NCBI RefSeq assembly: GCF_028401955.1
Contig: NZ_JAQOTJ010000007.1
Coordinates: forward strand, 62,001 to 126,000
DNA: 64,000 nt
DNA from: Bacillus sp. BP-3
GTDB lineage: Bacteria; Bacillota; Bacilli; Bacillales; Bacillaceae_G
Direction of reading: 5' to 3'
Made by a program: the position numbers and the translations under genes. Each line of letters starts with the position of its first letter. The stretch's first letter is position 1. Positions 1 through 8,175 of this stretch are shown here, in pieces. The notes beneath the pieces were generated by a model. That model did no database searches and was not told the origin of the DNA. It saw only the letters and a program-made list of their open reading frames with translations.

Positions 1-336
1 GCTATTTTTCATGCCTTGTTGATTGCTGAGGAATGCTTCGCATTCCTCAATGAGATACTGGATAGAGATGAAATCTTGGTAATATAGATTCTCGCGACAT
101 AACATTTTTATTTTGTTGATATATTCAACTATACTCTCATCCTCGTGGGACATGATGTAATCAATAGGTATATTAAGTTTTATACAAATGTTTTGTAGAA
201 TATCTAATCTTGGAGACTGTAGTCCTTTTTCAATGCGATATAGCGTAGAAGTGTCACAAATGTTTTCTGAAAGCTGTTGCCGAGAATAACCGCTTTTTTT
301 TCGGAAATATTGGATTTTATTACCTATATTACTCAT
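1..336 (-). CDS. PlcR-like RRNPP transcriptional regulator, 5' part only
   Basis: The first 112 codons of a gene that runs off the left edge. It starts with ATG at 336 behind a strong ribosome site (CAGGAGGTTA on the minus strand). Residues 1-65 form an XRE/Cro helix-turn-helix with the run QQLSENIC, close to the same stretch as I remember it in PlcR (KQLSENIC). The residues after it look like the start of the helical TPR repeats by which RRNPP proteins bind re-imported signalling peptides. It is divergent from a small secreted pro-peptide gene at 1141, the usual geometry of a peptide-sensor pair. Family membership is well supported; the ligand and targets are inference. The missing C-terminus would confirm the TPR repeats. 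Confidence 0.8.
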   Translation of the reverse strand, partial: MSNIGNKIQYFRKKSGYSRQQLSENICDTSTLYRIEKGLQSPRLDILQNICIKLNIPIDYIMSHEDESIVEYINKIKMLCRENLYYQDFISIQYLIEECEAFLSNQQGMKNS

Positions 337-1140
337 TAACTAACCTCCTGTTATAAATATTGCTTCTAGCTAAGTATTTGATTGTTGATCGTATTAAAAA
401 AATTTAATTGTATTTTTAGTAAAGGGATTTACATTTATATAATACAGGGTAGATTTTTTCGTAGATTCTGATGTTTTTTGAGCAAATTTGAAAATTGGTA
501 TCACCATTTAGCTGGAAATTCCTTTTGGGGATTTTTAGCTAAATAGAAAGTATGAGACGCAATATTATAAGTTTTCTAGTTGTCTCGTACATAAATTCGT
601 TCATCGATTAAAATGCATGAACTTTATATAACCTGAAATATTCATAGTCCCCCGAAATGAATCGATTTTCTAAAAGTATAATGATATTTCGTGTTTTTTT
701 GTGAAAATTAGCATTTATAAATCTGATAAACTGAATATTATGTCAATTCAGTTATTGTTTTAGACAGACTTCACCCTTGGACTAAAATAACTGTTTTTTT
801 AGTTAATCAAGGTATACTGTTGCAGCTTATTCAAGCTGAAGTTTTTGAATTTGACGATTGAAGTTAAGTGTTAATTGCAGTAAAGTAGCCACTATAAGAA
901 TCCCTTCTGTGGTTATTTGGTGGTACCTTTAACCTTATTAGAAATGGGTTCTTTTTTCACTTTTTAAGTGCAATAAAATTAAGGATTTTAAGCTTGATAT
1001 AAAACCGGCTACGCTCATTTTTTTCGAGATTCTGTGAATAATTTGGATGTAATTGTGTCTCAATATTGCGCAAATACATATATATATTACCAAAATATCC
1101 AACTATAATAAAGGCAATAAAAGGATATGGAGGGAAAAAT
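337..1140. other. Long AT-rich divergent intergenic region with possible structured RNA
   Basis: About 800 bp with no convincing gene; the antisense reading frame around 957-1292 is a shadow. Visible structure: a long imperfect hairpin at 506-545 (ATTTAGCT ... AGCTAAAT), a hairpin CAGCTT-ATTC-AAGCTG near 832-847, and a nested fold near 898-957 in which AAGAATCCC pairs with GGGTTCTT followed by a T run. The inner loop of that fold carries GGTGGTACC. Its length and fold suggest a regulatory leader or small RNA, but no clear promoter was found for one. Confidence 0.4.
1063..1109 (+). promoter_or_regulatory. Putative activator-dependent promoter of the pro-peptide gene
   Basis: A perfect -10 box TATAAT lies at 1104-1109 with no good -35 at the right distance. 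Upstream, TTGCGCAA (1066-1073) is a perfect 8-bp palindrome. With a transcription start near 1116 its centre is at about -46, where a class II activator would sit. The 9-mer CGCAAATAC at 1069-1077 recurs inverted upstream of the biosynthetic operon at 2130-2138. Binding by the PlcR-like or the LuxR-type protein is inference. Confidence 0.4.
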
Positions 1141-1311
1141 ATGAATAATAAAAAGTCGATTTTTCTAGGTGCTATTTTAAGTGTTCTGTTAAGTGTAATG
1201 CCAGTGGTAGATAATTCAGAAGGAAGTACTGGAGCTAAAGTAGAAAATTCTAAAATTAACGTAGAACAGCCTATCTTCTTCTCGGATGACATAATTGGCG
1301 GGCATCACTAA
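1141..1311 (+). CDS. Small secreted pro-peptide, candidate quorum-sensing signal precursor
   Basis: A 56-residue protein. The start at 1141 is set by a good ribosome site (GGAGGGAAAAAT); an in-frame upstream start at 1066 is far less likely. It has a lysine-rich N-terminus (MNNKKS), a hydrophobic segment at about residues 6-22 typical of a Sec signal, then a polar tail ending in SDDIIGGHH. This is the architecture of PapR- and NprX-type precursors, which are exported, trimmed to a C-terminal heptapeptide or so, and re-imported. The tail segment SDDIIGG loosely resembles NprX SKPDIVG as I remember it. A divergent PlcR-like gene lies 800 bp away and a LuxR-type gene follows within 15 nt. I know no named homologue; the signalling role is inference. 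Confidence 0.65.
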   Translation: MNNKKSIFLGAILSVLLSVMPVVDNSEGSTGAKVENSKINVEQPIFFSDDIIGGHH

Positions 1312-1325
1312 GGATGTATAGAAAT

Positions 1326-1973
1326 ATGAAGAGAAAAAAGATTTTAGTTGCTGTTCAAAATGTAAAAGGTACCTCAATCTATTCGGAGATAGCGGCCAGC
1401 GGGCGGTTTCAGACTCATATTCTTAATAATAAATATATGTTGAAGGATCCTTCATTTTTGAGTACGTTTGATATTGTAATTGCAGATATCGCTAATTACA
1501 ATATTTTGAAGGGAATGGTAATTAAAGCTCCTCATTTAATAGTTCTTATAAGTAGCAAAGAGAGGCACTTATTCTCAATGATTGAGGGAGTCGAAGCTAT
1601 TGTGAAGAAGGGGGATTCTCATGAAATAGTAGAAGCTCTAACCGCCATTGAAAAAAATGAGTTCTATATTTCTGATGAATTTAGATTGTTGTTTTCGTGG
1701 GAAAGAAAAAGTGTATTGCTAAATAAATTAAGTTTCCAAAAAGAGGATCTGTCTGATTTGTTAACTAAGACGGAACTTCGTGTTATGAGAGAATTAATTA
1801 ATGACAAGACAAATCAACAAATTGCTGACACCTTATATTTAAGTAAAAGGACAGTTGAGTATCATATAGCTGCTTGCATGCGGAAGTTGGAAGTGAAGTC
1901 TCGGGTAGGGCTAGCGGTGAAAGTTACTAGAGCCATTTTATTAAGAGGACAGCAATATGAATATAATGTCTGA
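1326..1973 (+). CDS. LuxR/GerE-type regulator with degenerate receiver-like domain
   Basis: A 215-residue protein. I prefer the ATG at 1326 because the AAGGA ribosome site at 1310-1314, which overlaps the pro-peptide stop, is too close to the ATG at 1314. The C-terminus (about residues 140-200) is a classic GerE helix-turn-helix: LTKTELRVMREL ... NQQIADTLYLSKRTVEYHI. The N-terminus resembles a response-regulator receiver: an aspartate in VIADIAN and a lysine in AIVKKGD are present, but the acidic pair after the first strand is missing (ILVAVQN), so it may be a pseudo-receiver. Directly behind the signal-peptide gene and ahead of the biosynthetic operon, it is the likely pathway-specific activator. 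Confidence 0.75.
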   Translation: MKRKKILVAVQNVKGTSIYSEIAASGRFQTHILNNKYMLKDPSFLSTFDIVIADIANYNILKGMVIKAPHLIVLISSKERHLFSMIEGVEAIVKKGDSHEIVEALTAIEKNEFYISDEFRLLFSWERKSVLLNKLSFQKEDLSDLLTKTELRVMRELINDKTNQQIADTLYLSKRTVEYHIAACMRKLEVKSRVGLAVKVTRAILLRGQQYEYNV

Positions 1974-1996
1974 TTAATACAATAGAAGAATACCTT

Positions 1997-2041
1997 AAAT
2001 AAAGAGATGTATGAAAACCTTTCCATACATCTCTTTATTAT
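1997..2041 (+). terminator. Terminator after the LuxR-type regulator
   Basis: A near-perfect long hairpin: AATAAAGAGATGTATG pairs with CATACATCTCTTTATT around a short loop. The arms are AT-rich, so it may also stop transcription from the right. It separates the regulator transcript from the biosynthetic operon. Confidence 0.8.
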
Positions 2042-2121
2042 TTATTACAGATTTTTATGGTAGAAAAAGAAACTAATTATCCTGTCTTAGTTGTGTTTTT
2101 AAAGAACATGATAAATATTTT

Positions 2122-2182
2122 TATAATGCGTATTTGCGTGAATTACGGGTGTTTTTAAACAGTCTGATGTTTATGCTATAAA
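2122..2182 (+). promoter_or_regulatory. Candidate promoter/operator of the biosynthetic operon
   Basis: Two -10-like boxes occur: TATAAT at 2122-2127 and TATAAA at 2177-2182. Between them, GTATTTGCG at 2130-2138 is the exact reverse complement of a 9-mer in the pro-peptide promoter (1069-1077); both copies sit in AAT-containing flanks. If transcription starts near 2189, the motif is about 55 bp upstream, suitable for an activator. Which -10 is used is unknown. Confidence 0.35.
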
Positions 2183-2211
2183 TAAGATTTCGATATATTA
2201 AGGGGGATATT

Positions 2212-2868
2212 ATGAAAGGGCATTTTGTTCAGCTGCAAGCTTTAGAAGAAGAAGATTATAAATTGTTTTCCAAGTGGGTTAGACCTTCCAAAATAAGTGC
2301 TTTGGCAAGAGGATCCCAAGATTTTGCTACTGTACGAGAAATTAAGATGGATATTGAGTCAGGTAACACACGTTACGCTACAGTATTGACCCATGAAGGG
2401 AAGAAAATAGGTTTTGTTTCGTGGCAGCCATTGAAGTATGAAGGTAGCTATGTCTTGGGTGGCGTTATTGGCGATTCGGATTTATGGGATATGGGATATG
2501 GAGCAGAAGCATCTATTTTAATTATGGACTATCTTTTTCATTTTAAAAATGCTCACAAGATTCAATTTGTAAATGGATTATATAATCAGAGAACTGTTCG
2601 TTTCTTAATGAAAAATAACGTAACAATTGAGGGGATTCTTCGGGATCATTTTTTCCTTGACGGTGAATATCATGACGCAGTTGTCTCCTCTATTTTAAGA
2701 CATGAATATTACGCTGGTGGAGAAGGGGAGCAGCCGGAGGATGTAATACCTAAAAATGAAAAAGAGCAAATTCGAACAGAATTATATGAGTATCTAAATA
2801 ATTATTGGAAAAATGAGTGTTTTCCGAATTTGATGAATCAAGGTGAAAAAAATGGAATGGAACGATAA
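2212..2868 (+). CDS. GNAT-family N-acetyltransferase (RimJ/RimL-like)
   Basis: A 218-residue protein, first gene of the operon, started by ATG after AAGGGGGATATT. The N-terminal 170 residues match the GNAT fold of the RimJ/RimL and spermidine-acetyltransferase type: VQLQALEEEDY at the start, a GYGAEASILIMDYLF region for acetyl-CoA binding, and the typical VRFLMKNNVTIEGILRDHFFLDGEYHDAV ending in segments. A charged tail of about 45 residues follows and is not part of the domain. It overlaps the ketoreductase gene by 17 nt, so the two are translationally coupled. A role in tailoring an amine in the pathway or in self-protection is inference. Confidence 0.8.
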   Translation: MKGHFVQLQALEEEDYKLFSKWVRPSKISALARGSQDFATVREIKMDIESGNTRYATVLTHEGKKIGFVSWQPLKYEGSYVLGGVIGDSDLWDMGYGAEASILIMDYLFHFKNAHKIQFVNGLYNQRTVRFLMKNNVTIEGILRDHFFLDGEYHDAVVSSILRHEYYAGGEGEQPEDVIPKNEKEQIRTELYEYLNNYWKNECFPNLMNQGEKNGMER

Positions 2869-3604
2869 GGTCGTACTTGTTACTGGTGCATCTAAAAGTT
2901 TAGGTAAGGAGATTGCACATCATTTTGCAGAATTAGGAAGTCGAGTAGTTTTAGGATATAGAAGTTCCCTTGAGGAAGTGCAAAGTGTGGTGTTATATAT
3001 CAAAGAAACAACAGGGAACGAAAAAGTTACTTATGTAAAACTTGACGTGAATGAGTCCGTTCAAGTGCAAGAGACCATACAAAGGATTATAGATGATTAT
3101 GGAAGTATTGATGTTCTTGTAAATAATGCGGGTGTTAGCTACGGTGGAGCATTAATTCCAAGTAACTCTCTTGATAATTGGAAAGAAATCATTAATACAA
3201 ACGTGATGGGCACTATTAACTGTATCCAAGCAGTTTCTTTTCATATGTTAACAGAACAAAAAGGAGCTATTATTAATATCTCATCTGTAGCAGGTCTTAC
3301 AGGAATGGAGAGACTTAGTGCTTATAGTGCTAGTAAATCAGGGGTTATTGGTTTAACTCGTTCTCTTGGAAAGGAATATGCACCTTATAATGTACGGGTC
3401 AATGCGGTAGCTCCTGGGTATACAGAGGATACTGGTATGGTAGATAGAATCCCAGAGGATCAGATGGAGGCTTTTAAAAAGAAAATTGCGATGAGACGTT
3501 TGGGAACTACGAAAGAAGTGGCCGAGGCAGTTTCATTTCTTGCATCTGAGAAAGCTAGTTATATAACAGGACAAACATTGGTAGTAGATGGTGGCCTTAT
3601 ATAA
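2852..3604 (+). CDS. 3-oxoacyl-ACP reductase-like short-chain dehydrogenase (FabG-like)
   Basis: A 250-residue SDR. The ATG at 2852 is chosen over the upstream GTG at 2843, because AGGTGA then has proper spacing. Visible motifs: VTGASKSLG cofactor loop (residues 10-18), NNAG (91-94), and catalytic Ser145, Tyr158 and Lys162 in ISS ... YSASK. The C-terminus SYITGQTLVVDGG is the usual FabG ending. In family terms it reduces a beta-keto acyl thioester with NADPH. With KAS III, acyltransferases and an ACP in the same operon, the substrate is probably a short beta-ketoacyl-ACP; that is inference. Confidence 0.88.
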   Translation: MEWNDKVVLVTGASKSLGKEIAHHFAELGSRVVLGYRSSLEEVQSVVLYIKETTGNEKVTYVKLDVNESVQVQETIQRIIDDYGSIDVLVNNAGVSYGGALIPSNSLDNWKEIINTNVMGTINCIQAVSFHMLTEQKGAIINISSVAGLTGMERLSAYSASKSGVIGLTRSLGKEYAPYNVRVNAVAPGYTEDTGMVDRIPEDQMEAFKKKIAMRRLGTTKEVAEAVSFLASEKASYITGQTLVVDGGLI

Positions 3605-3627
3605 AGGGAAATGGAGGTAATATTAGA

Positions 3628-4572
3628 ATGAAATCAGCACTGTTATTTCCACCATTAATGACATTGAAAAAAGGGGATTTTCGTGAATTATACGATCATA
3701 TTCCAAATGTACAGAGAAAATTTGAAGTAGCTAGTGATGTTCTAGGGATAGATCTTGCCACTCAATTTTTTTCCGAGGATGAACAAATTATAAATACAGG
3801 TATTATAGCAAGGCCTAGTATCGTGACTATAACTACTGCATTATATGAATTGCTGAAGGAACAATTAGAGGGAATTGATTATTTTCTTGGCCCAAGTCTA
3901 GGGCAGGTAACAGCATTTCATTGTAGCGGATGCTTAGATTTTAAAGATACGTTAAATATGGTTCGTACTATGTGTGAACTTGAGGAAATGGAATTTACTA
4001 AGGGAATGTATAGTGTATATTTTTTTTATAATATTGATACTAGGATTTTGGAGCGTAGCATTTATAACTTGTGTCAAAAAGGATATATATTAGAGCCTTG
4101 TATGCATGCTACATCCAATCAAATGATTGTCAATGGGGACTTTGAGAGTTTAGAAAAATTAAATGAAGAAGTGCGAGAATATGGAGCGCTAGCTGTTAAG
4201 ATTCCTTACGGTCCTCCTGGGCATTGTTCCTTGCTAGAAAATGTAAAAGAAAAATTTAGTAAAAACTTTATGCCTGGCATTCATTTGAAAAAACCAATTA
4301 CACCATTAATAAGTAATATTGATGCCACAGAAGTTTTTAATGTGTCAAAAGTAGCTTATGACTTGGCAGAGCAATATACGAACAGTGTGAAATGGTATCA
4401 ATCGTTGCAGACATTGTCGCAACGTGGAATTAATAGACTGTTTGTATTAGGACCAGGAAATTTTGTATACAAGTCTTTAAAGTTTACAGATATTCCATTT
4501 GAAATTGTACCACTTGTAACCTTAGCAGATGTGCAAGGAATAGTAGGCGGATTACAGGGGAGGGGGAAATAG
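3628..4572 (+). CDS. FabD-like acyltransferase 1
   Basis: A 314-residue protein of the malonyl-CoA:ACP transacylase fold. The nucleophile is visible as Ser90 in GPSLGQ and the catalytic histidine as His199 in PPGHCS. The arginine that binds the malonyl carboxylate in FabD (in VEMRG of E. coli, from memory) aligns with a methionine in MVRTMCE, so the substrate may not be malonyl; the alignment is by eye. It lies 23 nt after the ketoreductase gene with a GGAGG ribosome site and is followed three nt later by a second, diverged acyltransferase. Either gene could instead be an editing hydrolase. Confidence 0.8.
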   Translation: MKSALLFPPLMTLKKGDFRELYDHIPNVQRKFEVASDVLGIDLATQFFSEDEQIINTGIIARPSIVTITTALYELLKEQLEGIDYFLGPSLGQVTAFHCSGCLDFKDTLNMVRTMCELEEMEFTKGMYSVYFFYNIDTRILERSIYNLCQKGYILEPCMHATSNQMIVNGDFESLEKLNEEVREYGALAVKIPYGPPGHCSLLENVKEKFSKNFMPGIHLKKPITPLISNIDATEVFNVSKVAYDLAEQYTNSVKWYQSLQTLSQRGINRLFVLGPGNFVYKSLKFTDIPFEIVPLVTLADVQGIVGGLQGRGK

Positions 4573-4575
4573 AAA

Positions 4576-5484
4576 ATGAAGGGGATCGTTCTTCCAGGAC
4601 TAGCTCCGTCTAGTTATCAAGATGTTGGATTTTTCATTAATAATGACTCTTTTGCTATTCAGCGGTTTAAAGAGGCAAGCGAAATATTGGGTTATTCGCT
4701 TGTAAATGCTTTTAAGGAAGCTGATGAAACAAGTCAAGAAGTATATGAAGTTTGCTTCCTTGCTAATTCAATTGCATTGTTAGACCACTTTTATAATCGT
4801 TATAACTATCAGCCTGATTTAACAATTGGGGTAAGTTTTGGTGGAATGAGTGCAGCGGTACAAACTAATACGATTACTTATGCTGAAGCAGTATGGTTAA
4901 CACATGAATCGGCAAAGCAGTCAAAAGAGTTCTTTAAGCAGATGAAAGGGGATTATCAAACACATTTTATTTACAACATGTCCTTAAATGAAGCCCAAGC
5001 TATTATAAAGGAGTTTCAATCAAAAGGGATGTACTTGGAGTTAGTTGGTTTTTTAGAAAAGGTGGTCTGTCTATGTGGGGATGCAAAGACAATTAATTTA
5101 CTTAAAGAGAAAGTTAATACGATACCTAAGTGCTCCTCATTACATACTATGAAGCAACCAATTCATAGTGCTCTTTTAAAAGATTTAAATGTACAGTTGA
5201 AACAAGAGCTGTTTAATCAAATTAAGTTTAGACCGATGAACACACCAATCATATCTGATGTAAATGGAGATGTGATAACAGATTCTGAATTGTTCAAACA
5301 AACTTTATTAGATGGTTATGATAACCCTGTTCGGTGGGATTTGGTAACGGATACAATGAGGAAACAGAAATTAGACCAGACCTTTGTTGTAGGACCAAGG
5401 AATTTATTCGCACAATTACTAAAACGAGATTTTAATATAGTTAGGATTAGTCCGGACGAAATTGAAAACATAGCTACTTTATAA
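4576..5484 (+). CDS. FabD-like acyltransferase 2
   Basis: A 302-residue relative of the preceding protein, clearly diverged from it. The catalytic pair is retained: Ser87 in GVSFGG and His197 in QPIHSA. As in the first copy, the malonyl-specific arginine is not seen at the expected place (WLTHESAK). The end of the protein repeats the same family signature (DNPVRWDLVTDTM ... VVGPRNLFAQLL). Start ATG after a GGGGAGGGGG ribosome site, three nt behind its neighbour. Two stand-alone acyltransferases with one ACP suggest loading of two different acyl units, or one loader and one proofreading or release enzyme. Function beyond the fold is inference. Confidence 0.78.
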   Translation: MKGIVLPGLAPSSYQDVGFFINNDSFAIQRFKEASEILGYSLVNAFKEADETSQEVYEVCFLANSIALLDHFYNRYNYQPDLTIGVSFGGMSAAVQTNTITYAEAVWLTHESAKQSKEFFKQMKGDYQTHFIYNMSLNEAQAIIKEFQSKGMYLELVGFLEKVVCLCGDAKTINLLKEKVNTIPKCSSLHTMKQPIHSALLKDLNVQLKQELFNQIKFRPMNTPIISDVNGDVITDSELFKQTLLDGYDNPVRWDLVTDTMRKQKLDQTFVVGPRNLFAQLLKRDFNIVRISPDEIENIATL

Positions 5485-5500
5485 TGAAAGATGGGAAGTT

Positions 5501-6949
5501 ATGGTATATAAAATTTATACACCAGAAAAGGTTTATTCTATACAAGAATTTAGAAGAGATACTAAAGCTTACACGAGTTATCTAAAGGAAGTCGGTGTTG
5601 TTGCTGGAGAAAGGGTTCTACTTACTGCCGAAAATTCTTACACTTTTCTAATTGCATTCTTTGCCCTAACAGAGCTGGCGGCATCGATTGTTTTGGTAGA
5701 TTGTCTTACAGGTGAAAAAGAATTAGATGAGATTGTAAGAGATTCTGGAAGTCATGTGTATATTTCGGATCGCACTGTTAATCTATCAACGGAAATTAAG
5801 AAAGTTCAATTGAACTATTTAATTGAACGAAACTCGTTTGATTTAGCAGATGATCGTATTAATCCTGCATGGATTAATAAGGAAGATGCTCTTATTTTAT
5901 ATACATCTGGCTCAACTGGTCGGCCTAAAGGAATCGTTAAATCTGGAACCTCTTTTATTTCAAATTTAATGAAGACAATGGATGTCATGCAATACCGAAA
6001 TGAGGACGTGCTATTGCCTTTAATTCCTTTTACTCATTTTTATGGTTTATCTATTGTGTTTGTGTGGAGAATGATGAAATGTGATTTAGTTCTTTGTAAT
6101 TATAGAAAGATCCGTTCAATTATAAAAGCAATTACTGAGAGGCAAGTAACTATTGTTGATGGTATTCCTTCCACTTATTATGTTTTGGCTAATATTCTTA
6201 AGAATCGAGAGAAACTAAAAAATAGTCTAAAACGATCACGAGTCCGTATGTGGTGTGTTGGAGGAGCACCTTTATCCAAAAGGCTTGGGGATGAGTTTCA
6301 GTCTTTGTTAGAAAAGCCCTTATTAGATGGATATGGATTATCTGAACTAGGAAACGTGGCACTTAATGTAAAAGGCCAGGAAGGTGGATGTGGTAAGCCC
6401 CTTGAAGGAATAGAAATTAAAGTTGTAGATACAATGGACGAACCGTTATCCCCTGGGGAGATTGGAGAAGTAGTTGTAAAAACACCAGAGGTAATGGAAA
6501 AGTATTTAAACCGACCTAACGAAACTCGTTTGGTTTTAGCTAACAGTTGGTTTAAAACAAGTGATTTAGGTTATTTAGATAATGATGGGAATCTTTTTGT
6601 TGTTGGTAGAAAAGGGAAAGAGATTATTCGAAAAGGTTATGTTATTCATCCGGCAACAATCGAAAAAAAAATAGAGGATACCTTAGGAATAGTAGGAAAG
6701 GTTATTAGTCTTCAAGATGAGAAGAAGGGAGCATATATAATTTTGTTCCTTGAGACTCCTTTAAAGGAAACTAGCCAAGTAAAGAAAGCGGTATTTGAGA
6801 ATCTCGATTCTTTAGTAAGGCCAGATAAAGTTATTTTTCTGGAGGAATTTCCTTATCTTCCTAATGGAAAAGTAGATCTTGTTGCACTTGAAGTTCAAGC
6901 AACAGAATATAGAAAGAATGGAGTGGAGGAAGGCTTATGCAAAGTTTGA
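5501..6949 (+). CDS. AMP-dependent acyl ligase (ANL superfamily)
   Basis: A 482-residue adenylating enzyme. The ATP loop is LYTSGSTGRPKG, followed by DGYGLSELG, then the hinge region FKTSDLGYLDNDGNLFVVGRKG and the C-terminal lysine in LPNGKVDL. These are the ordered core motifs of acyl-CoA and acyl-ACP synthetases and NRPS adenylation domains. It activates a carboxylic acid as an acyl-adenylate and passes it to CoA or a carrier protein. At about 480 residues it is a free-standing short form with no fused carrier domain, so the ACP at the end of the operon is a plausible acceptor. Its 3' end overlaps the next gene by 13 nt. Confidence 0.85.
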   Translation: MVYKIYTPEKVYSIQEFRRDTKAYTSYLKEVGVVAGERVLLTAENSYTFLIAFFALTELAASIVLVDCLTGEKELDEIVRDSGSHVYISDRTVNLSTEIKKVQLNYLIERNSFDLADDRINPAWINKEDALILYTSGSTGRPKGIVKSGTSFISNLMKTMDVMQYRNEDVLLPLIPFTHFYGLSIVFVWRMMKCDLVLCNYRKIRSIIKAITERQVTIVDGIPSTYYVLANILKNREKLKNSLKRSRVRMWCVGGAPLSKRLGDEFQSLLEKPLLDGYGLSELGNVALNVKGQEGGCGKPLEGIEIKVVDTMDEPLSPGEIGEVVVKTPEVMEKYLNRPNETRLVLANSWFKTSDLGYLDNDGNLFVVGRKGKEIIRKGYVIHPATIEKKIEDTLGIVGKVISLQDEKKGAYIILFLETPLKETSQVKKAVFENLDSLVRPDKVIFLEEFPYLPNGKVDLVALEVQATEYRKNGVEEGLCKV

Positions 6950-8175
6950 TGCTGGCGAGCGAGTCACCTGCATTACTAGATGAACGTAAAGAAAATATTA
7001 TTTCTTGTATACAATATATGAAAATTAATAAGTCGGAAATTTTAGAAATTTTGACGGAAATCAGTACGTATCAAACAGCTGAGAAGGAGTTTGATTGCTC
7101 GTTACAAGCTTTAGAAAATGCGATTGATGAAGTAATCCAGAATCATCCACCAACTATTGATCAAATGTCTGTTTTTATGCCGTCTAATGTAATTTTGTAT
7201 TCTTATATTTTGTATTTAATAGTTCCATCATTATATGTAAAGAACATCGAATTTCGCGGTTCTAGTTTAGTTATTAATCAGGTTAGAAAACTTCATAATT
7301 TATTTAAGCCAGTTCATCAATTACCAATAGAATTAAGAGAGTATTCATATAGGAAATATATTAGGGAGTCGGTCTTAAAAGCAGATGTGGTTTTGTTTAC
7401 AGGGACTTATCAAAATGCAGAGAATATTAAATTTCAGCTTTCGAGAGATCAGTTATTTATTTTCTTTGGACAAGGTGTAAATCCATTTATATTGACTGAT
7501 TCTGCAGATTTAAAACAGGCTGTAAGAGATCTGGTTGATGTGAGAATGTTTAATACAGGACAAGATTGTATGGGGCCAGATGTAGTTTATGTACCTGAAC
7601 GGATTAAAAAAGTTTTTATACAATTATTAAAATCAAAATTAAGTAGTTTAAAATTCGGAGATAATTCTGATAAAGAAGCGGATTATGGATCTATTCATTA
7701 TACGTCCACGTTAGAATCGATTGCACAATATTTAAATCAAAATAGCCATTATATTATTCATGGTGGCAATATCAATTATAAGGAGAAAGTGATAGAACCA
7801 ACAGTTTTGCTTAGTTCTTTAAAAGATCAGATTAAGATTGATGAATTCTTTTCACCAATTTTTAATATTGTGAGCTACGAAAACGTGGAAGAAATTAAGG
7901 GCGTTTTTGATACGGGTTACTTCCTCGAAAGAGCTATGGGAGCAACTGTGTATGGCGAAGAGCAAAATGATTTGATTACATTTTTGCAGAAAAAACATAC
8001 TGTTTCGGTCAACCAGACTTTATTTGATATAGAAGATGGTAATACAGCTTTTGGGGGATATGGACCGATGGCCAATTATATTTCTTATCAAGGAGAATTA
8101 TTCATTCAACCAATTCTCCTTTCGCAAACTTTTAATCAACACTGGAAAAAAAGAGGTGAAAAATGGAGCAAGTAA
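6937..8175 (+). CDS. Aldehyde dehydrogenase-superfamily protein, probable thioester reductase
   Basis: A 412-residue protein, shorter than standard ALDHs (about 480). The catalytic cysteine region reads FNTGQDCMGPDVVYVPE (Cys211), matching NxGQxC. FTGTYQNAENI matches the cofactor-loop region and FFSPIFNIVSYENVEE the EExFGPV region. The base region reads FFGQGVNPFIL where ALDHs usually have ELGGKNP, so the general-base glutamate is replaced by phenylalanine. Loss of that glutamate suits acylating or thioester-reducing enzymes rather than aldehyde oxidation. The operon context (ligase, ACP, ThDP enzyme) suggests it makes an aldehyde or acyl thioester for its neighbours. The direction of the reaction is inference. 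Confidence 0.7.
   Translation: MQSLMLASESPALLDERKENIISCIQYMKINKSEILEILTEISTYQTAEKEFDCSLQALENAIDEVIQNHPPTIDQMSVFMPSNVILYSYILYLIVPSLYVKNIEFRGSSLVINQVRKLHNLFKPVHQLPIELREYSYRKYIRESVLKADVVLFTGTYQNAENIKFQLSRDQLFIFFGQGVNPFILTDSADLKQAVRDLVDVRMFNTGQDCMGPDVVYVPERIKKVFIQLLKSKLSSLKFGDNSDKEADYGSIHYTSTLESIAQYLNQNSHYIIHGGNINYKEKVIEPTVLLSSLKDQIKIDEFFSPIFNIVSYENVEEIKGVFDTGYFLERAMGATVYGEEQNDLITFLQKKHTVSVNQTLFDIEDGNTAFGGYGPMANYISYQGELFIQPILLSQTFNQHWKKRGEKWSK

Noticed and set aside
957-1292. 111-codon open frame on the minus strand opposite the signal-peptide gene
   Set aside because: No ribosome site, atypical composition, and fully antisense to a better supported gene; regarded as a chance frame.
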